From assembly GCA_002437405.1 (NCBI GenBank), contig DJPO01000079.1:1-9858 (forward strand): a stretch of 9,858 bases of DNA, written 5' to 3'. Position numbers and translations under genes: made by a program. This stretch comes from Opitutia bacterium UBA6410. Its GTDB lineage: Bacteria > Verrucomicrobiota > Verrucomicrobiia > Opitutales > Intestinicryptomonadaceae. The notes under the pieces were generated by a model, which saw only the letters and a program-made list of their open reading frames with translations, ran no database searches and was not told where the DNA came from. Shown piece after piece: positions 6,204 to 9,858 of this stretch (its first letter is position 1; every line of letters begins with the position of its first letter).

Positions 6204-6405
6204 AATCCGATTTTCGGAAAAACAACCGCAGAGGCAAGCCGCAAATTTTCCGCACACTTACGAGAATCCCATTCCCCGCGCCCGCCCGCGCGTCCAGTCC
6301 CCACACCACCGCCCGCGCCAACGCTCGAGCCAAAATACCCGCCGCCTACGCGCTGCGTGCCCGCCCGCGCGCCCGTTCGCAAGCTAACGCCGCACACCCG
6401 CGCAC
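6204..6405. other. 202-bp GC-skewed spacer between the BtuF-like and TIGR03790 genes
   Basis: The minus (transcribed) strand is strikingly G-rich. It contains a G-quadruplex motif (6268-6287) and two copies of the 13-mer GCCCGCCCGCGCG, written on the plus strand (6280-6292 and 6359-6371). I see no credible promoter, terminator, tRNA or cobalamin-riboswitch core in it, and no open frame with protein-like composition. It may be an mRNA leader for the TIGR03790 gene or an intercistronic spacer of a longer operon. Confidence 0.6.
6268..6287 (-). promoter_or_regulatory. Canonical G-quadruplex motif in the leader of the TIGR03790 gene
   Basis: On the minus strand four G runs of at least three (GGG, GGG, GGGG, GGG) are separated by loops of 1, 3 and 3 nt. 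This satisfies the standard G3+N1-7 rule. It lies 64 nt before the ATG at 6203 on the coding strand, so an RNA as well as a DNA quadruplex could form. The motif is seen; folding and any effect on translation are inferred. Confidence 0.6.
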
Positions 6406-7281
6406 CTAATTTTCGCGCAAAAACGAGCGCATTTCTTCGAGCGCGCCCAGAAGCCGCACCGACGGATACGAAATGTCGTCGCGCAAAATCGGGCAGATTT
6501 TGCCGTTGCGCACTGCGGGAGTCGCAGCCCATATCGGGTCGCGCCGCAATTTTTCCGCGATTTTTTCGGACTGCGACAAGTCGGCGACTTCGACAAACAA
6601 AACCTCGGGCGCGGACTTCAAAATATATTCGCGCGAGAGAATCGGCCACGGCGACTTCGCCACGTCCGCGCAATTCGCAAGCCCGCACGCCTCCAAGAGT
6701 CCGCCCGCAAACGACCCGCGCCCCGCAGCCATTTCCCCGAACATAAAAAGCGCGCGCCGCCCCCGCCCCTCTGCGGCTTTCCGCGCTTCGGCGAGTTTTT
6801 TGTCGAAGTTTGCGGCGATTTCCTCCGCCTGCGCTTCGCGGTCGAGAAGCAGCCCGAGCAGGCGTATGTCGGCGGAAATATTTTCGATTCCCTCCGCGTT
6901 CGTAAAAAACGTCGGAATCCCCAGCGACTCCAGCTTGCGCGCTATCGCCGCCCCGCCCCGCCCGTTCGGAAGAACCGCGACATCGGGCTTGAGCGACGCG
7001 ATTTTCGCGTAGTCGGGATTCAAAAATCCGCCGAGTTTCGGCTTAGCTTCCGCCCCTTTCGGATATTTGCAGAAGACCGAATTGCCCAATAAAAAATCTT
7101 CCGCGCCGATTGCGTAAATGTTCTGCGTAATGCTCGGCACAAGGGTGATTGCGCGCGGAGTTTTCGGAAAATCGAAAACGTTTTTGCGCGCGTCCGAGAT
7201 CTGGCGGGCTTGCCCCCAAACTGGCGAAATCAAAAGCGCGGCGGCAACGGCAAAGCGCGCAATATCCACGCAAAACCGCAT
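6406..7281 (-). CDS. btuF: BtuF-like periplasmic substrate-binding protein (cobalamin-type ABC importer)
   Basis: Periplasmic binding protein of 291 aa, of the TroA/BtuF fold, expected to deliver vitamin B12 or a related corrinoid (less likely haem or a siderophore) to an ABC importer. Residues 1-25 are a signal peptide without a lipobox, fitting a soluble periplasmic protein. Family signatures: ITLVPSITQNIYAIGA (45-60), YPKGAEAKPKLGGFLNPDYAKIASLKPDVAVL (73-104), and SPWPILSREYILKSAPEVLFV (210-230), which closely resembles the corresponding BtuF segment. Length fits the family (about 266-300 aa). The ATG starts 1 nt after the stop of the VC0807-family gene, so translation is probably coupled; a GGAG lies about 10 nt upstream. 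No BtuC permease or BtuD ATPase gene lies nearby, and no B12 riboswitch is evident. The ligand assignment is by similarity only. Confidence 0.85.
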   Translation of the reverse strand: MRFCVDIARFAVAAALLISPVWGQARQISDARKNVFDFPKTPRAITLVPSITQNIYAIGAEDFLLGNSVFCKYPKGAEAKPKLGGFLNPDYAKIASLKPDVAVLPNGRGGAAIARKLESLGIPTFFTNAEGIENISADIRLLGLLLDREAQAEEIAANFDKKLAEARKAAEGRGRRALFMFGEMAAGRGSFAGGLLEACGLANCADVAKSPWPILSREYILKSAPEVLFVEVADLSQSEKIAEKLRRDPIWAATPAVRNGKICPILRDDISYPSVRLLGALEEMRSFLREN

Positions 7282-7282
7282 A

Positions 7283-8008
7283 TCACTTCTTCTCCGCCTT
7301 GCCCCTGAGCGACTCCTCGAGGCTCAAGCCGGTACATTCGCCCATCTCGGAGAATAAACGGTACATAGCGTAAAAAAGGACAACCATTGTCGGCAGGGCA
7401 ATCACTGGAAACGACAACGCCGTCATTCGCCCGACCTGCGCGTTGAATTCCTCCGCGCTCGCGCCCGCCGTAAATATGTACGAAGCCAGCGCAAAATTCA
7501 AAACAGAGCTGAGCAAAAACGACCCCGCCACCCAAAACGTCGCGCGCCGCAAAGCCGCGTCGAAACGCCCGCGAGTGCCGCGCGAGTCGAGCGCGGATTC
7601 GATTTTCGGCAAATCGACGATATCGCCGTTTAGCATTATAATCCGCGCGAGCGGGCGGCGGGTCGCGGCGGTCGCCAAAACGGCAGCCCCCAAGACGAGC
7701 GGAACAAGCCCCTCCTTGAGGATAATCCATTCGCGCGACATCTTCAAAAGTCCGATTCCGCCCGTCAGGACGACGCTCAGCACCCCGATTATCGAAAATA
7801 TGTTGAACTTGCGCCGCCGCGCCAAATCCCAAATTCCGTAGACAATCGGGAACGCCAGCGCGACCGCCAAAACCGCCGCATCGGTATACGACGGCGCGAC
7901 GCCCGCAAGCTCGAACAGCCTCCGTCCCTTTATCAAAAGCAGGCTCGGGACGACTATGTTGAACCCGATATTAAGCCACGGATTTTCCTTGCGGTTTTCG
8001 CGTTCCAT
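7283..8008 (-). CDS. VC0807-family integral membrane protein
   Basis: Inner-membrane protein of 241 aa with about six hydrophobic segments (roughly 12-26, 43-60, 68-88, 97-115, 153-178, 195-217). The N-terminal half carries the family pattern NIVVPSLLL, then LAFPIVYGIWDLARRRKFNIFSIIGVLSVVLTGGIGLL (51-88). This matches VC0807-like proteins, whose role is unknown. The segment at 118-152 is charged and probably cytoplasmic. Its ATG overlaps the stop of the upstream glycosyltransferase gene by one base (TAATG at 8010-8006), and its own stop is 1 nt from the BtuF-like start. It is thus the middle gene of a compact operon. The loop between segments is weakly purine-rich upstream, and re-initiation is the likely mode of translation. 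Confidence 0.87.
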   Translation of the reverse strand: MERENRKENPWLNIGFNIVVPSLLLIKGRRLFELAGVAPSYTDAAVLAVALAFPIVYGIWDLARRRKFNIFSIIGVLSVVLTGGIGLLKMSREWIILKEGLVPLVLGAAVLATAATRRPLARIIMLNGDIVDLPKIESALDSRGTRGRFDAALRRATFWVAGSFLLSSVLNFALASYIFTAGASAEEFNAQVGRMTALSFPVIALPTMVVLFYAMYRLFSEMGECTGLSLEESLRGKAEKK

Positions 8009-9765
8009 TATTTCACGACTTTCAAAAGAATCATATCCAAGTTTTCCGCCTGCTTTTCAAAGGCAACCCCCGACTTTTCCAAGCGCGACAGATCCTCCCT
8101 GTGCAGTGCGACGTACACGGGTTTATCCGACTTGCGGACGAAATCGGCAAACGCCGAATCCGATGCAAAGAACTTGCCGTCGTACGCACCGCGCCCGCGC
8201 ATAAAGCCGAATTTCTGCTCTTCGGGCGGCAGGTCGATCATATAGACGGTATGCCCGAGCCACACGGGCAAATCCTGAAAATAATTGTAGTCGTACGCCA
8301 CGACAACGTTCGCGGCGGGAGCGTCGGCGAGTATTTTCTCCGCAAGCGGCTTCGCGCTCGGACGCTGGACAAACTGCCCGAGCGGATTGAAAAACATCAA
8401 AAATACGACGGTCGATACGAATGCCCGCGCGAAAAACTTGCGGTCGTCGCCGCAGCGGGCGGCTCGGAATACCCAAACCGACGAAAGAACCAGCACCGCC
8501 GACAATGCGGCAAAGAAGGGCCAAGCCGCGCTCGGGTCGGCGATTTTCCCCTTGCGGACGAGAATGTAGCAGGCGACGGGCGCGGCAATCGCCCCGACAA
8601 TCCCCAGCGACGCAAAGACGTATTTCGAAGCCCCGACAATTTTCCTACCCCAATTTTCCGAGAGCCACAATCCGAACAAAACCGCGAATGCGGGGTAAAT
8701 CGAAATAATGTAGGGCGCGAGTTTGGAGCGCGAAATCGAGAAAAAGAGTATCACAAACGCAATCCAAAGCCACAGAAAAAGCACTTGCGGCTTGTCGCGG
8801 CGTAGCGACTTCAATCCGCCCCCGAACGAATTTTTCAAGACCGCTGGCAGGAACACGACCCACGGCACAAGCCCGACGGGCGCGAGCACAAAGAAAAACC
8901 AAAACGGCTGGGCACGCTTCGAAGTTTCGGCGTCGACATACCTCAAAATGTGTTCGTGTATTATATAATACCAAAAGAAGCCCTGACCGTCCCACTTTTT
9001 AGAAAAGACGCCCTCGGCTTCGGGATAAGGCGGATTGGCGACAGCCGCCAGAACGTGCCACGGCACTGCGATAGCCGCAAACACCGCAAGCCCCAAAATC
9101 CCCCAGAGGAAATCCGACTTGCGAAGCGAGCGCAAAAACGAAATCGGTCCCACGCACAAAGCGTACAAAAACGCAACCGCCGCGGGAATCAAAATCCCGA
9201 TAAGCCCCTTTGTCAAAACGGCGAGCGCGCAAAAAACAAACAGCGCGACAATCAAAGCTCCGCGCCGCCCGCCGTCAGACTTCAAAGCCGCCATAAACGA
9301 GAACAGAGCAAGGGCGATGAAGACCGAAACCGTCATATCGAGCGTGACAATCTGCCCGAGTGCGTAATACAAAAGGAATGTCGCCGAAAACGCCGCAGAG
9401 AGCAGTCCCGCCCGCCGTCCGAAGAACGCCCGAGCCGCGCAGTAGACGCCGCAGACGCCCAGCACCGCCATCAAAGAGTTTGCAAAGCGAGCCGAAAATT
9501 GCCCGATACCGATAGTTTTAAAGGTCGCCGCCTGAAGCCAATAAAACATGGGCGGTTTGTAGAAATAGGGCATATCGTTAAGGCGCGGGGTCACCATATC
9601 GGAGTACGCGAGCATTTCCCGCGGGATTTCCGTATAACGCCCCTCGTCGGGGCTGGCAAGCGGCCGCATAAACGAAAGCGACATATAGACGATGCACGAA
9701 ACGGCAAAAATCATTGCCAAATCCCAAAACCAATATCCGGATTTTTCCCGAGTAGAATTTATCAT
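8008..9765 (-). CDS. ArnT-like family 39/83 glycosyltransferase (polyprenyl-phosphate sugar donor)
   Basis: Multi-pass inner-membrane glycosyltransferase of 585 aa, with the catalytic face in the periplasm. It should move a sugar from an undecaprenyl-phosphate carrier onto lipid A, another glycolipid or protein. Diagnostic features: RPLASPDEGRYTEIPREM (34-51) with the conserved acidic pair Asp40-Glu41, then VTPRLNDMPYFYKPPMFYWLQA (58-79), PWHV (235-238), and SRSKLAPYIISIYPA (345-359), all typical of ArnT and related GT-C enzymes. About eleven to thirteen hydrophobic segments lie between 15 and 460; the last 115 residues form a soluble domain. The ATG at 9765 is chosen over an in-frame TTG at 9801, which lies inside a hairpin. 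No Shine-Dalgarno is visible and the predicted promoter implies a leaderless mRNA. The acceptor and sugar cannot be told. First gene of a tight operon. Confidence 0.9.
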   Translation of the reverse strand: MINSTREKSGYWFWDLAMIFAVSCIVYMSLSFMRPLASPDEGRYTEIPREMLAYSDMVTPRLNDMPYFYKPPMFYWLQAATFKTIGIGQFSARFANSLMAVLGVCGVYCAARAFFGRRAGLLSAAFSATFLLYYALGQIVTLDMTVSVFIALALFSFMAALKSDGGRRGALIVALFVFCALAVLTKGLIGILIPAAVAFLYALCVGPISFLRSLRKSDFLWGILGLAVFAAIAVPWHVLAAVANPPYPEAEGVFSKKWDGQGFFWYYIIHEHILRYVDAETSKRAQPFWFFFVLAPVGLVPWVVFLPAVLKNSFGGGLKSLRRDKPQVLFLWLWIAFVILFFSISRSKLAPYIISIYPAFAVLFGLWLSENWGRKIVGASKYVFASLGIVGAIAAPVACYILVRKGKIADPSAAWPFFAALSAVLVLSSVWVFRAARCGDDRKFFARAFVSTVVFLMFFNPLGQFVQRPSAKPLAEKILADAPAANVVVAYDYNYFQDLPVWLGHTVYMIDLPPEEQKFGFMRGRGAYDGKFFASDSAFADFVRKSDKPVYVALHREDLSRLEKSGVAFEKQAENLDMILLKVVK

Positions 9766-9773
9766 AGGCAAAA

Positions 9774-9801
9774 TAATTACAACCGCGCCTCCCCCACTCA
9801 A
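9774..9801 (-). promoter_or_regulatory. Candidate promoter of the glycosyltransferase operon
   Basis: On the minus strand TTGAGT (9801-9796) and TAATTA (9779-9774) are spaced by 16 bp. Transcription would begin around 9767, only a couple of bases before the ATG at 9765. This, together with the lack of a Shine-Dalgarno, suggests a leaderless mRNA. The -35 box lies within the arm of the inverted repeat at 9791-9819. Confidence 0.45.
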
Positions 9802-9819
9802 GCCAAAATTGAGTGGGGG
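9791..9819. repeat. Inverted repeat overlapping the glycosyltransferase promoter
   Basis: Arms CCCCCACTCAA (9791-9801) and TTGAGTGGGGG (9809-9819) form an 11-bp perfect stem with a 7-nt GCCAAAA loop. The left arm includes the proposed -35 box of the minus-strand promoter. On the plus strand it is followed by a T-containing run (TTGAGATTTT), so a terminator for an unseen plus-strand gene is an alternative. Confidence 0.6.
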
Positions 9820-9858
9820 GTTGAGATTTTCCCACGGTTTTTTGGGCGCGTGAAATCA

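Noticed and set aside
6204..6405. Cobalamin riboswitch near the BtuF-like gene
   Set aside because: I looked on the minus strand for the conserved B12-box and core segments and did not find them. The spacer is also downstream of the BtuF-like gene, not upstream of its operon.

Overview
The window looks like chromosomal DNA of a Gram-negative, GC-rich bacterium, most likely from the Verrucomicrobiota/PVC group (possibly an Opitutales-like gut lineage). The evidence is a TIGR03790-type exported protein, a Tat-signal Gfo/Idh/MocA oxidoreductase of the kind abundant in Verrucomicrobia and Planctomycetes, a Deg9-like periplasmic protease and an ArnT-like lipid-linked sugar transferase. This placement rests on family content only.

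Left part (1-2784): a minus-strand exported serine protease (67-1494) and a plus-strand YhaM-like OB-fold/HD exoribonuclease (1723-2784) diverge from a 228-bp promoter region. That region holds a candidate sigma70-type promoter in each direction. The protease promoter has a perfect 12-bp palindrome in an unusually long 19-bp spacer. Downstream of the protease are two hairpins (9-25 and 41-63).

Middle (2785-4460): a 179-bp spacer with two inverted repeats leads to a plus-strand Tat-lipoprotein oxidoreductase (2964-4400). It has C-ending codon choice typical of strong expression and is followed by a clear intrinsic terminator (4430-4460) at the convergent junction.

Right part (4509-9765): a minus-strand block read right to left as ArnT-like glycosyltransferase, VC0807-family membrane protein, BtuF-like periplasmic binding protein, then, after a 202-bp G-rich leader with a G-quadruplex motif, a TIGR03790 protein. 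The first three are tightly packed (1-nt overlap, then 1-nt gap) and look like one operon. Their shared theme is the cell envelope and periplasm. I see no pathway that links all of them.

I found no RNA genes, CRISPR arrays, insertion sequences or phage genes. No clear new multi-gene system is visible. The points most worth a second look are the non-coding elements (quadruplex leader, operator-like palindromes, probable leaderless start), the orphan vitamin-B12-type binding protein in an envelope operon, and the uncharacterised TIGR03790 protein.
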